Origin: an uncultured Clostridia bacterium
GTDB taxonomy: Bacteria > Bacillota > Clostridia > Peptostreptococcales > Anaerovoracaceae
DNA: 34,470 nucleotides
Direction of reading: 5' to 3'
Assembly (NCBI GenBank): GCA_938049335.1
Contig: CALIYX010000012.1
Location: 1-34,470 of the forward strand
Shown here: positions 24,187 to 31,709 of the stretch, piece after piece
Layout of the letters: the number at the start of each line of letters is the position of its first letter
Position numbering within the stretch: position 1 is the stretch's first letter
Position numbers and translations under genes: made by a program
The notes under the pieces: generated by a model
Seen by the model: the letters and a program-made list of their open reading frames with translations, nothing else
What the model was told of the DNA's origin: nothing
Databases searched by the model: none

Positions 24187-25380
24187 ATGGAAAAAATAGT
24201 GGGAACGGTTGTAAGAGGATTGCGTGCGCCAATTTTTAAAGCTGGCGACGATCTTGTCCAGATGATCCCAGATTTATTAGATAGATTTTTTGAACAAGAG
24301 AACATAGAGATTGGTCATAAGGATGTAGTTGCAATAACTGAGAGCGTTGTCGCTCGTACACAGGGTAACTACGTTACAATAGACCAGGTCGCTAAGGATC
24401 TTAACCCTGACTTTGCTGGTAAGGAGCTTGGAGTAATACTTCCTATCCTAAGCAGAAACCGCTTTGCTATAGTTCTAAGAGCCATTGCAAGCGCAGATGT
24501 AGAGAAGGTAATTCTTCAGCTTTCACTTCCATCAGACGAGGTTGGAAACCACTTAATTACACTAGACCAGCTCGACAACGCAGGTATCAACCCTTGGAGA
24601 GAGACTATCTCAGAGGCTAAGTACTGCGAGCTATTCGGATACCAGAAGCACGAGTTCACAGGTATCGACTATGTTACATATTACAAGGAGCTCGTAGAGG
24701 ACTGCGGGAAGAAGTGCGAAATCATATTCTCAAACGATCCGCTAGCAATCCTAGCTCACACCAAATACGTTATCAACTGCGACATACATACAAGAAAGCG
24801 CACTAAGAACCTTCTTCTAAAGAATGGTGCTGAATGTGTACGCAGTCTAGACGATATCATGAATGCGCCAATAGACGGTTCTGGCTATAACGAAAAGTAC
24901 GGCCTTCTTGGTTCAAACAAGTCAACTGAAGACCAGATCAAGCTCTTCCCGCGCGAATGTTCACCTCTAGTTGAGGCAATCCAAGCTGAGGTCAAGAAGC
25001 GCACAGGCAAAACCATTGAGGTCATGGTCTACGGAGACGGAGCTTTCAAGGATCCTGTCGGAAAGATTTGGGAACTCGCTGACCCAGTCGTATCACCTGG
25101 CTACACAAGCGGACTTGAGGGAACGCCAAACGAGCTAAAGCTTAAATACCTCGCAGACAATGATTTCAAGGATTTGTGTGGCGAGGCGCTCAAGGAAGCT
25201 ATCAAAGAAGCTATTAAGTCCAAGTCAGACAACCTAGTAGGCCAGATGGCAACTCAGGGTACAACCCCAAGACAGCTAACAGACCTTCTCGGAAGCCTAT
25301 GCGACCTGACATCAGGCTCAGGCGACAAGGGAACTCCAGTAGTCTACATTCAGGGCTACTTCGACAACTATACAAATTAA
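24187..25380 (+). CDS. Coenzyme F420-0:L-glutamate ligase-like protein (CofE family)
   Basis: 397 aa. The N-terminal third matches the F420 ligase domain: GTVVRGLRAPIFKAGDDLVQ, then GHKDVVAITESVVARTQGN, and the later blocks VINCDIHTRKRTKNLL and VMVYGDGAFKDPVGKIWELADPVVSPG. In methanogens and actinobacteria this family adds glutamate to F420-0. Clostridia do not make F420, yet similar, longer proteins are widespread in them with unknown substrate. No other F420 gene is present. The ATG has AAAGGAG 8 bases upstream. It stands alone: the small membrane gene ends 120 bases before it and a terminator follows at 25456-25510. Confidence 0.88.
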   Translation: MEKIVGTVVRGLRAPIFKAGDDLVQMIPDLLDRFFEQENIEIGHKDVVAITESVVARTQGNYVTIDQVAKDLNPDFAGKELGVILPILSRNRFAIVLRAIASADVEKVILQLSLPSDEVGNHLITLDQLDNAGINPWRETISEAKYCELFGYQKHEFTGIDYVTYYKELVEDCGKKCEIIFSNDPLAILAHTKYVINCDIHTRKRTKNLLLKNGAECVRSLDDIMNAPIDGSGYNEKYGLLGSNKSTEDQIKLFPRECSPLVEAIQAEVKKRTGKTIEVMVYGDGAFKDPVGKIWELADPVVSPGYTSGLEGTPNELKLKYLADNDFKDLCGEALKEAIKEAIKSKSDNLVGQMATQGTTPRQLTDLLGSLCDLTSGSGDKGTPVVYIQGYFDNYTN

Positions 25381-25393
25381 TATTTAGACTGGT

Positions 25394-25458
25394 ACGCCAT
25401 ATCTAAGCTATTGTGAGCTCGTGACGTCACCAGCTCTCCTTAAAAGATATTTAGGGCG
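25394..25458 (+). other. Structured 3' region after the CofE-like gene
   Basis: CGCC-ATATCT (about 25396-25405) can pair with AGATAT...GGCG (about 25445-25458), enclosing a second hairpin GAGCT/AGCTC around the self-complementary GTGACGTCAC. This is more folding than a plain 3' end needs and merges into the terminator that follows. No known RNA family is recognised. Confidence 0.4.
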
Positions 25459-25510
25459 ACCCGGCAAGCTTAGCATCTATATCGCTAACCGGCTACTGGG
25501 TTGCTTTTTT
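25456..25510 (+). terminator. Terminator after the CofE-like gene
   Basis: GCGACCC (25456-25462) pairs with GGGTTGC (25498-25504), with further inner pairing, and TTTTTT follows at 25505-25510. Confidence 0.8.
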
Positions 25511-25548
25511 AATGCATTTGTTACCTCGTACCCCTCACTTTTATTTTC

Positions 25549-25577
25549 AACCCCCACCCTACTGATTCGTAGTCAGG
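25549..25577 (-). pseudogene. Inverted partial copy of tRNA-Arg (anticodon arm to T stem)
   Basis: Read on the minus strand these 29 bases match 28 of 29 bases of the nearby tRNA-Arg gene (25696-25724), covering the anticodon stem-loop, variable region and 5' side of the T stem. Similarity fades at both ends. It lies in the opposite direction to the true gene and before its promoter. It is too short to be a functional tRNA. Confidence 0.8.
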
Positions 25578-25612
25578 TATACTACAGTTTCCTAAGCTTC
25601 TAAAGATTCTAC

Positions 25613-25641
25613 TTTACAAAGTTCCTGATTTTTAATATAAT
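25613..25641 (+). promoter_or_regulatory. Promoter of tRNA-Arg
   Basis: -35 TTTACA (25613-25618), 17-base spacer, consensus -10 TATAAT (25636-25641). Start of transcription near 25648, about 20 bases before the tRNA. Confidence 0.8.
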
Positions 25642-25668
25642 ACTTTAGGTAAGCATTATTACTTACAT

Positions 25669-25745
25669 GCGCCATTAGCTCAATTGGATAGAGTGCCTGA
25701 CTACGAATCAGTAGGTTGGGGGTTCGAGCCCCTCATGGCGCACCA
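25669..25745 (+). tRNA. tRNA-Arg (anticodon ACG)
   Basis: The acceptor stem GCGCCAT/ATGGCGC is perfect, the anticodon loop is CTACGAA (anticodon ACG, read as ICG), the T arm is GGGGG-TTCGAGC-CCCTC, and CCA is encoded at 25743-25745. The outermost anticodon-stem pair is a C-U mismatch. It reads CGU/CGC/CGA arginine codons after deamination of A34 by TadA. Confidence 0.97.
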
Positions 25746-25751
25746 TAAGAC

Positions 25752-25795
25752 AAAAACCTTGAAAATACTGTGTTTTACAGTTATTCAAGGTTTTT
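25752..25795 (+). terminator. Terminator after tRNA-Arg
   Basis: 12-bp stem AAAAACCTTGAA / TTCAAGGTTTTT with an inner ACTGT/ACAGT stem, seven bases past the CCA end. Confidence 0.85.
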
Positions 25796-25865
25796 CTTTG
25801 CTCAGAATTATGATTCGAATTTTATGATAAAAATATTTAGTAGCTAATACTAGTAGGCCGAATAA

Positions 25866-26303
25866 TTAGTCATACTTTCTTAATAGGTGATAAAAAATTA
25901 TAGAGCCAGTAAATACTTGAATAATCAAATATATACCTAAATAAGCTACAATATGTTCTGTTTCCATTATATCCAAAACTCCAAGTAGTGAATACACAAT
26001 AATAGATAAAGCTGTAATTGACATGCTAACCCAATAAGTATATTTTCCAGCCCTATCCCTAAGTTTTTGTTTCAGCTCATCTTTCAGTTCGATTTCCTCA
26101 AGCTCTATTTTTTCTTGATATTTTTCTTTATTTTTTCTCCAATAAAAATATCGAATTATAGCAATAATCCCAATCACCCCGAAAGCTCCTGTCATTCCAG
26201 AAAATATACCTGACATATCATTATCAAACGAAATGGATATATATAAGGATATTCCAGCTAAAATAGTGCAAATCAACCCATAGATTAGATTACTTATCTT
26301 CAT
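25866..26303 (-). CDS. Small membrane protein paired with XRE regulator
   Basis: 145 aa from the ATG at 26303, where AAGGAGG lies 7 bases upstream; an ATG 18 bases earlier has no site. Four hydrophobic helices are visible: two near the N-terminus (about 5-20 and 30-48), a charged KNKEKYQEKIELEEIELKDELKQK coiled region in the middle facing the cytosol, then two more helices (about 90-110 and 118-138). The start overlaps the 3' end of the XRE gene by 14 bases, so translation is coupled. Small XRE plus membrane-protein pairs are common in Firmicutes, where some sense stress or peptides. The function here is not known. Confidence 0.75.
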   Translation of the reverse strand: MKISNLIYGLICTILAGISLYISISFDNDMSGIFSGMTGAFGVIGIIAIIRYFYWRKNKEKYQEKIELEEIELKDELKQKLRDRAGKYTYWVSMSITALSIIVYSLLGVLDIMETEHIVAYLGIYLIIQVFTGSIIFYHLLRKYD

Positions 26304-26505
26304 TATTTGCCTCCTTTTCATAAGTGAATATATCTTCTATTGCTTTGTTAAAGTATAACGCTATTTCAAATGCTAAATCTAAAGACGGATTGTACTTGCC
26401 ATTTTCTATTGCACTGATGGTTTGCCGTGAAACTCTTAATTCTTTTGCAAAATCTTCTTGAGTCAATCCCTTAAGCTTTCTTAATTCGTCCAATTTATTT
26501 TTCAA
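26290..26505 (-). CDS. XRE-family transcriptional regulator, 71 aa
   Basis: Starts at a TTG at 26505, giving KNKLDELRKLKGLTQ at its front; AGGAG lies 9 bases upstream, whereas the TTG nine bases earlier is almost on top of that site. The helix-turn-helix is LTQEDFAKELRVSRQTISAIENGKYNPS (about 14-41), the recognition helix being SRQTISAIE. This is a Cro/C1-type minimal repressor with little besides the DNA-binding domain. A promoter with two 15-bp direct repeats lies directly upstream, pointing to self-repression. The next gene overlaps and encodes a membrane protein. Confidence 0.92.
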   Translation of the reverse strand: MKNKLDELRKLKGLTQEDFAKELRVSRQTISAIENGKYNPSLDLAFEIALYFNKAIEDIFTYEKEANNEDK

Positions 26506-26523
26506 ATGCGCCAATCTCCTCTC

Positions 26524-26583
26524 GTCAAGTTTCCTTTACATTGATATTGTAACACCTTTTCATTTTTTGTCAAGTTTCCTTTA
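26524..26583 (-). promoter_or_regulatory. XRE promoter flanked by two 15-bp direct repeats
   Basis: Minus-strand -35 TTGACA (26573-26568), 16-base spacer, -10 TACAAT (26551-26546). The sequence TAAAGGAAACTTGAC occurs exactly twice, at 26583-26569 (overlapping the -35) and 26538-26524 (just past the start point), 45 bases apart. Each contains the imperfect dyad AAGGAAACTT. Binding of the regulator to both would bracket the promoter. Confidence 0.75.
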
Positions 26584-26648
26584 TATAAATTGTATTCCAA
26601 AATTTTATAAACTAATCAACTTAGTCTATGCACCTCTAATCCATCACT

Positions 26649-26677
26649 AAAAAAACACCGCACTTTACTTTGCGATG
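26649..26677 (-). terminator. Terminator after the 58-aa gene
   Basis: Minus-strand stem CATCGCA/TGCGGTG (26677-26671 and 26662-26656) followed by seven U, 29 bases after the stop codon. Confidence 0.85.
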
Positions 26678-26705
26678 CTTAATGTTTTTATATAATTTTA
26701 TTGAT

Positions 26706-26882
26706 TTAATAATAACCTAATTCGCGTAGTTCTTTGTCTATCCTTTCACTCATTCTTTTTCTTAACTCTTCGGGTATTACTATCTTCTTCGATTCCTCTG
26801 CACTTGGCATCTTGCTATCGTCTATAAAATATCCATAATCACTAACGGTCATCTTCTTTTTCTTTTTATTATTTTTGTCCAT
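26706..26882 (-). CDS. Small basic protein, 58 aa, downstream of fbp
   Basis: ATG with AGAGGAG 7 bases upstream, 17 bases past the fbp stop, ending at a clean terminator. The protein has a lysine-rich start (KKKKK at residues 6-10), a short SDYGYFIDD segment, and a C-terminal helix with IPEELRKRMSERIDKEL that resembles the tail of ribbon-helix-helix or small anti-toxin-like proteins, though the resemblance is weak. No hydrophobic helix. I do not recognise a family. Good start signals and the terminator make a real gene likely. Confidence 0.7.
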   Translation of the reverse strand: MDKNNKKKKKMTVSDYGYFIDDSKMPSAEESKKIVIPEELRKRMSERIDKELRELGYY

Positions 26883-26899
26883 AACAATTCTCCTCTTTA

Positions 26900-28879
26900 C
26901 TATTTCCCCTTATACGCCGAATACTTTCCCTCTGGACGCTCTTTTATCTCACCTGTTTTGTATGCCTCAACAAGACGCTTTACCGCCTCTGCCTGTCTTA
27001 GAAGTTCAGCTCCCTCATCAGTATCTATAACCAACATTCTAGTCTCTAGTGTATCCACGGTCTTCATGCTAGGGCTAAAGAATTTCTGAGTGCCGTCCTC
27101 TCTCAAAGGCTCGTAAGGCTTGTGTTCAGCTAGCGCCATAAATCTTGAATTAAAGATAAAGGTGTAACCAGCAATACCTGTTTGCTTCTGGTATGCCTTT
27201 GATATACCACCATCTATTACATAAAGGAGGCCGCCTCCTTTGATTGGGCTTTCTCCATTTTTGATCTTTACTGGAACGTGTCCGTTCAAAATCTTGGAAT
27301 GACTAGGGTCAAGTCCAAACTCACGCAAAATCTTCTCGCAAGGCTCCTTGCTATTAATCAGCTTGTAATAAGGTCTTACATGTTCCTTGTGGCTGGCTTT
27401 GTCGTCGATGAACAGCCTCTCAAAGGTCGTCATCTTCTCCTTACCAAATAGCGGAGAATCCTTTGCAAGCCAGAGGTACCACATTAAATCTCCAGCCTTG
27501 CCGTACTTCTTGATTTTCTCTGGTGTGAAATACGAGGCTCTAATCTGCTTATCGAGATGATCCATCAAAGCTCTACCTGCACACTTTGCTCCGTAGATAT
27601 CCACAGGAATAAAGTCACCGTTCTCGTCCATAGGAATGCATCCGTGGAAGAGCAAATTGCCGTTTATACGCTTGTAAAGTGCTCCATGGCTAAACATGTA
27701 CCTTATATGAGTTTGCAGTCTCTCAGAGTTAATTATCGACGCTGAGAGCGAATTCATAACTGCACGCTCATCCTCGGTAAGCTCGTACGGATTGTTTGGA
27801 TCAATGGTTGGGAAGAAAGTATCGTTTAGCGGATAAACTGTGCCTTCGACATTGACCGTACCATTCTCAAAATCAATCTTGTCTAGCAAAAGTCTCTTGT
27901 CTAGATCAAATTCAGGATGTTCTTTGATAAGCTGTCCTTCTAGCTTAAACTGCATTATCGCAATCGCCTTGTGCATGCGTGCTGCAAGCTGGTCGTCCAC
28001 AGGATCAAATTTGTTCTTGTCCAAAACATGTGGCCAGAACTTCTTGCATTCGTCGTTTCCATATGTATCAGCAGCAAATGTTGTAAGTCTTCTAAGGTTA
28101 ATTCCGTATCCAACCTCAAGCATATCAAAATTGTTATAGCTGATGTTCATTCTAATGATGTTAGCTATGCAGGCAAGGTTTCCTGCCGCAGCGCCCATCC
28201 AAACGATATCGTGGTTACCCCACTGGAAATCAACATCGTGGTAATCCATCAAATAGTCCATGATTGTATCAGGATGTGCACCTCTATCATAGATATCACC
28301 TATGATGTGCAGCTTATCAACTGCAAGCCTGCTTATAGCGTCGGCCATCTCTGTAATAAAGATTTCACCAAAGCCAAAGTTTACAATCGTATTGATAATC
28401 TCGCTGTAGTAGTGAATGCGGTTTTCCTCATCATCAGCGTGAAGCAGCTCATCCATAGCATAGTCGAGATACTTAGGAAGTCTATTTCTAACCCTTGATC
28501 TAGTGTATTTTGTTGAAACCGACTTACAGATTGTAACCAGTCTATAGATAACAGTCACGCACCACTGCGAAAAATCAATCTCCGTCTTCTTACGTCTTTC
28601 TATCTCAGCCTGAGGATTATATATCAAAGCCGCTAGGTCCTCCCTATCGTCCTCGCTCAAAATCCCCGCATAATGCTCGTCAATCTTTGTCTTTATCGTA
28701 CCTGAAGCACTTCTTAGCATGTGAATGAAAGCCTCATGCTCTCCGTGAAGATCGCTCAAAAAATACTCAGTTCCCTTAGGCAAAGCAAGTATTGCCTTAA
28801 GGTTTATATACTCGGCAGTAGCCGCTCTTATATTAGGGTATCTGTCTGCAAGAAGCTCCAGATAATTTGAATCTGACAT
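26900..28879 (-). CDS. fbp: Fructose-1,6-bisphosphatase, class 3 (Firmicutes type)
   Basis: 659 aa, the normal length for this class. It converts fructose 1,6-bisphosphate to fructose 6-phosphate in gluconeogenesis, alongside pckA in this window. The calcineurin-like metal site is seen in FLSDLHGEHEAF (about 42-53), IIGDIYDRG (about 191), WGNHDIVWMG (about 219) and LNGHVPVK (about 528). AAAGGAG precedes the ATG. It follows murA by about 120 bases, and a small gene lies 17 bases downstream. Confidence 0.96.
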   Translation of the reverse strand: MSDSNYLELLADRYPNIRAATAEYINLKAILALPKGTEYFLSDLHGEHEAFIHMLRSASGTIKTKIDEHYAGILSEDDREDLAALIYNPQAEIERRKKTEIDFSQWCVTVIYRLVTICKSVSTKYTRSRVRNRLPKYLDYAMDELLHADDEENRIHYYSEIINTIVNFGFGEIFITEMADAISRLAVDKLHIIGDIYDRGAHPDTIMDYLMDYHDVDFQWGNHDIVWMGAAAGNLACIANIIRMNISYNNFDMLEVGYGINLRRLTTFAADTYGNDECKKFWPHVLDKNKFDPVDDQLAARMHKAIAIMQFKLEGQLIKEHPEFDLDKRLLLDKIDFENGTVNVEGTVYPLNDTFFPTIDPNNPYELTEDERAVMNSLSASIINSERLQTHIRYMFSHGALYKRINGNLLFHGCIPMDENGDFIPVDIYGAKCAGRALMDHLDKQIRASYFTPEKIKKYGKAGDLMWYLWLAKDSPLFGKEKMTTFERLFIDDKASHKEHVRPYYKLINSKEPCEKILREFGLDPSHSKILNGHVPVKIKNGESPIKGGGLLYVIDGGISKAYQKQTGIAGYTFIFNSRFMALAEHKPYEPLREDGTQKFFSPSMKTVDTLETRMLVIDTDEGAELLRQAEAVKRLVEAYKTGEIKERPEGKYSAYKGK

Positions 28880-28969
28880 ATTTTACTCCTTTAAAACTCG
28901 ATTGCATCTCTTTCCGAGACATCATCAAAGCGCTATATTATCTACTTTGCATTTATCCTATATGCTGAC

Positions 28970-28999
28970 AACGGCTCAACCTTGTCAGTATGAGCCGTT
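28970..28999 (-). other. Hairpin spanning the murA stop codon
   Basis: A perfect 9-bp stem AACGGCTCA/TGAGCCGTT (28970-28978 and 28991-28999) includes two bases of the murA stop TAA. No U tract follows on the minus strand, so it is not a standard terminator. The rest of the gap to fbp shows no clear promoter. Confidence 0.6.
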
Positions 29000-30263
29000 A
29001 GTCTTCTATTCTCAATATATTTGCGCCGAGCGCACGGAACTTCTCTACGAACTTCTCGTATCCACGCTCAACATGGTAAATCTGTGAAACTTCAGTAGTT
29101 CCAGACGCAACAAGACCTGCGAGTACCATTGCAGCACCTGCACGAAGATCAGTAGCGATTACGCTTGAACCCTCAAGCTTCTTTCCACCCTGAACAATTG
29201 CGCGATTTCCTTCGGTTTTAATATTTGCACCCATTCTATTAAGCTCTGCAACGTGCATGAATCTATTCTCAAAAACGGTCTCAATAACAGTGCTTGAACC
29301 CTCAACAGTCGTCAAAAATGACATGAAAGGTGACTGTATATCAGTTGGGAATCCTGGATATGGAAGAGTCTTAAGGTCAGTTGCTATAAGCTTCCTCTCT
29401 TTGGCATTCACATAAAGACCCTCTTCAGTTATCTCAACTGTAACTCCGCACTCTCTAAGCTTTGCAGTTATAGGCTTAACGTGATCTGGAACCACATTCT
29501 TTATCATAACCTCACCACGAGTAATCGCAGCTGCAAGCATAAAAGTAGCAGTCTCTATTCTATCAGGAATTACATTGTGAGCAGCACCGTGAAGTGACTT
29601 AACACCTTCGATCTTAATGGTATCAGTACCTGCACCTTTGATCTTTGCTCCCATTTTATTCATGAAGTTAGCAAGATCTACAATCTCAGGCTCCTGAGCT
29701 GCGTTCTCAATGTATGTTGTTCCATTTGCCAAAACAGCAGCCATCATGATGTTCTCAGTCGCTCCTACACTTGGGAAGTCAAGGTAGATAGCCGCACCCT
29801 TAAGGCCGTTCTCTGGCGCTGTTGCCTCGATATAGTTTTCCTTAGCTATAATCTCAGCACCAAGAGCCTCAAAACCCTTAAGATGAAGCCCTATAGGTCT
29901 CTCACCTATGGTACATCCACCCGGCATATACACCTTAGCATAGCCAGCTCTAGCTAGAAGAGGTCCCATCAGCAAAAATGATGCGCGCATTTTACTAGTA
30001 TGCTCGTAGCTCGCCTCATGCTTTGATAGCTCTTCCATATTTATCTCTAGCACGTTTTCCTCTATCTGATTGATGTTTCCACCAAGAGATACCAAAATCT
30101 CTTTCATGACCTTAACATCTATCAAATTAGGCACGTCGCTTATCTTGCATTTTTCTTTTGTTAGTATAGCAGATGCCATCTCTGGTAACACCGCGTTCTT
30201 GGCTCCGCTTATCTGAACCACTCCATAAAGTGGCTCACCGTTTTGTACTAAAAATTTTGCCAC
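28998..30263 (-). CDS. murA: UDP-N-acetylglucosamine 1-carboxyvinyltransferase
   Basis: 421 aa from a GTG at 30263, chosen because GGAGG lies 5 bases upstream; the longer reading starts at a TTG and covers that site. The enzyme transfers enolpyruvate from PEP to UDP-GlcNAc, the first committed step of peptidoglycan synthesis. ISGAKNAVLPEMASAIL near the N-terminus holds the substrate-binding Lys-Asn pair, and PGGCTIGERPIGLHLKGFEALGA (about 113-135) holds the active-site Cys of the usual type (fosfomycin target). The abrB-like gene ends 37 bases before this start. MurB is encoded in another operon here. Confidence 0.96.
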   Translation of the reverse strand: MAKFLVQNGEPLYGVVQISGAKNAVLPEMASAILTKEKCKISDVPNLIDVKVMKEILVSLGGNINQIEENVLEINMEELSKHEASYEHTSKMRASFLLMGPLLARAGYAKVYMPGGCTIGERPIGLHLKGFEALGAEIIAKENYIEATAPENGLKGAAIYLDFPSVGATENIMMAAVLANGTTYIENAAQEPEIVDLANFMNKMGAKIKGAGTDTIKIEGVKSLHGAAHNVIPDRIETATFMLAAAITRGEVMIKNVVPDHVKPITAKLRECGVTVEITEEGLYVNAKERKLIATDLKTLPYPGFPTDIQSPFMSFLTTVEGSSTVIETVFENRFMHVAELNRMGANIKTEGNRAIVQGGKKLEGSSVIATDLRAGAAMVLAGLVASGTTEVSQIYHVERGYEKFVEKFRALGANILRIED

Positions 30264-30300
30264 GACTTCCTCCGAATTCAGCAATCTTCTATGACGATTT

Positions 30301-30543
30301 CTATAGCTTCTTTAGCTCTTTGATGCATGCTCCACACACGTTCTTGCCGTGCACTTCCTGTACATCCTCATCGCTCCCACAAAACACACATCGCGCTTCG
30401 AACTTCTTTAGCATTATGTAGTCATCCTGAACAAAGACCTCAAGGCTGTCATCCGTATTTATGTCTAGGCTTCGTCTTAGCTCAATAGGAATTACAATTC
30501 TCCCTAGCGCGTCAACCGGCCTTACTATTCCCGTCGATTTCAT
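30301..30543 (-). CDS. AbrB/SpoVT-family transcriptional regulator
   Basis: 80 aa. Residues 1-50 form the AbrB swapped-hairpin DNA-binding domain (STGIVRPVDALGRIVIPIEL, then LEVFVQDDYIMLKKF). The C-terminus carries four cysteines in CxxC...CxxC spacing (52, 55, 70, 73), a zinc knuckle also seen in other clostridial AbrB proteins. In Bacillus the abrB gene stands at the end of the tmk-holB-ricT-trmN cluster, and the same order is kept here. It acts as a transition-state regulator there. The targets here are not visible. Confidence 0.93.
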   Translation of the reverse strand: MKSTGIVRPVDALGRIVIPIELRRSLDINTDDSLEVFVQDDYIMLKKFEARCVFCGSDEDVQEVHGKNVCGACIKELKKL

Positions 30544-30560
30544 TTAGCTTCTCCCTCCAA

Positions 30561-30884
30561 CTAGTTCTTTCCGTTTTTGATAAGTGAAATCAAAGAGCTT
30601 ATTGATTTTGCTATGCTCGAAAGCGAAGCGACCCTTGATTCATTCCCAGCAGCAGCGCTTGCAAAGCTTGCGATGGTCTTTGATATATCGTCTACAACAG
30701 GCTTTGTCTCAATCGCCTTTTCGCTAACGATTCCGCTCACAACAGAAACATCCTCCAAAATACCGTTCACTCTCTTAAGTGTCTGTATAAGACGAGCAAC
30801 TGCTACAATCAAAAATATCAGCAATATTATCGCTACTGCAATCAAAATAATATATAACATGTTGTTCAAATCAATAGTAACCAT
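30561..30884 (-). CDS. Small membrane protein, DUF948-like, 107 aa
   Basis: A single hydrophobic helix (about 10-32) is followed by a heptad-rich helical region with many Val, Ile, Ser and Ala (about 33-100), the pattern of DUF948-like membrane-anchored coiled coils. The ATG has GGGAGGG 5 bases upstream. It stands 17 bases ahead of abrB. The function is unknown. Confidence 0.72.
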   Translation of the reverse strand: MVTIDLNNMLYIILIAVAIILLIFLIVAVARLIQTLKRVNGILEDVSVVSGIVSEKAIETKPVVDDISKTIASFASAAAGNESRVASLSSIAKSISSLISLIKNGKN

Positions 30885-30964
30885 CTCACCCTCCCGGTAT
30901 TTTCTTTGATCTCTAATTAATTTATATTAATAATTTACAACGAACTTAGCTTGCAGCCTCAAAA

Positions 30965-31708
30965 CTAGACCTCATAGGCCTCCAAAACTTCCTTCGAAAA
31001 GCTACCATCTTCGTTTCTTACGCTAATGTTCTCAAGCCATTTAAGCTGCCTCCTGCCGCCCTTAACAAAGTGCATAAGCAGTATATTAGGCACGCCACCA
31101 GGCTTACCGTTAACAAGCTGAATAGTCTTAGGCTCAAGTGCAAATCTCCTGCTCGCCTCACATATATCTATCAGCCTTCCCGGTCTATGAACCATGAATA
31201 GACTTCCGCCATCCTTGAGCAGAAATGCCGCTGCCTCTAGGAAGTCCTCTAGCCCCGCAAGAAGCTCGTGCCTTGCAATAGCCTTCGCCGTATTACCACT
31301 CACAAGACCCCTGCCTGACTCCATGTAAGGTGGATTTGTCGTCACTACATCAAAGCTTTCTGCTCCAAGTAGCTCACTGTACATACCCTTAATATCCTTA
31401 ACATTTGCAAGTACAAGCTTAAGTCTATCCATCAAAGAGTTAAGCTCAAGGTTCTCCTGCGCAAGCTCAAAGGCCTGCTCTTGAACCTCAACTCCAACGA
31501 TTTCCTTAGCCCTGCATCTAGCTGACATAATCAGTGGAATTACCGCCGTATTTGTCCCAAGATCACAGACCCTCATATCTTCAGTAATCTGTAATTTCCT
31601 GCAGGCCATATTTGCTAAAAGCACTGCATCCGTTCCGTAACAAAAGGCATCCTCATCCTGAACTAACTTAAGTCCACCGAAACCTATATCATCTACTCGT
31701 CTCTTCAT
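30965..31708 (-). CDS. tRNA1(Val) N6-methyltransferase-like protein (TrmN6/YabB)
   Basis: 247 aa. S-adenosylmethionine motifs: VCDLGTNTAVIPLIM (about 47-61), VVGVEVQEQAFELA (about 71) and the catalytic TTNPPYMESG (about 126-135). NPPY is typical of N6-adenine or N-guanine methyltransferases. The protein corresponds in position and sequence pattern to Bacillus YabB. It starts one base after the ricT stop codon. Confidence 0.93.
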   Translation of the reverse strand: MKRRVDDIGFGGLKLVQDEDAFCYGTDAVLLANMACRKLQITEDMRVCDLGTNTAVIPLIMSARCRAKEIVGVEVQEQAFELAQENLELNSLMDRLKLVLANVKDIKGMYSELLGAESFDVVTTNPPYMESGRGLVSGNTAKAIARHELLAGLEDFLEAAAFLLKDGGSLFMVHRPGRLIDICEASRRFALEPKTIQLVNGKPGGVPNILLMHFVKGGRRQLKWLENISVRNEDGSFSKEVLEAYEV

Positions 31709-31709
31709 G

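Noticed and set aside
25381..25510. A known riboswitch or SRP-type RNA after the CofE-like gene
   Set aside because: Pairing is evident but no conserved core of any family I know was found, so it is listed only as a folded region plus terminator.
27971..28498. 175-aa plus-strand frame opposite fbp
   Set aside because: It lies wholly inside a well-conserved fbp gene on the other strand and shows no family motif or ribosome binding site.
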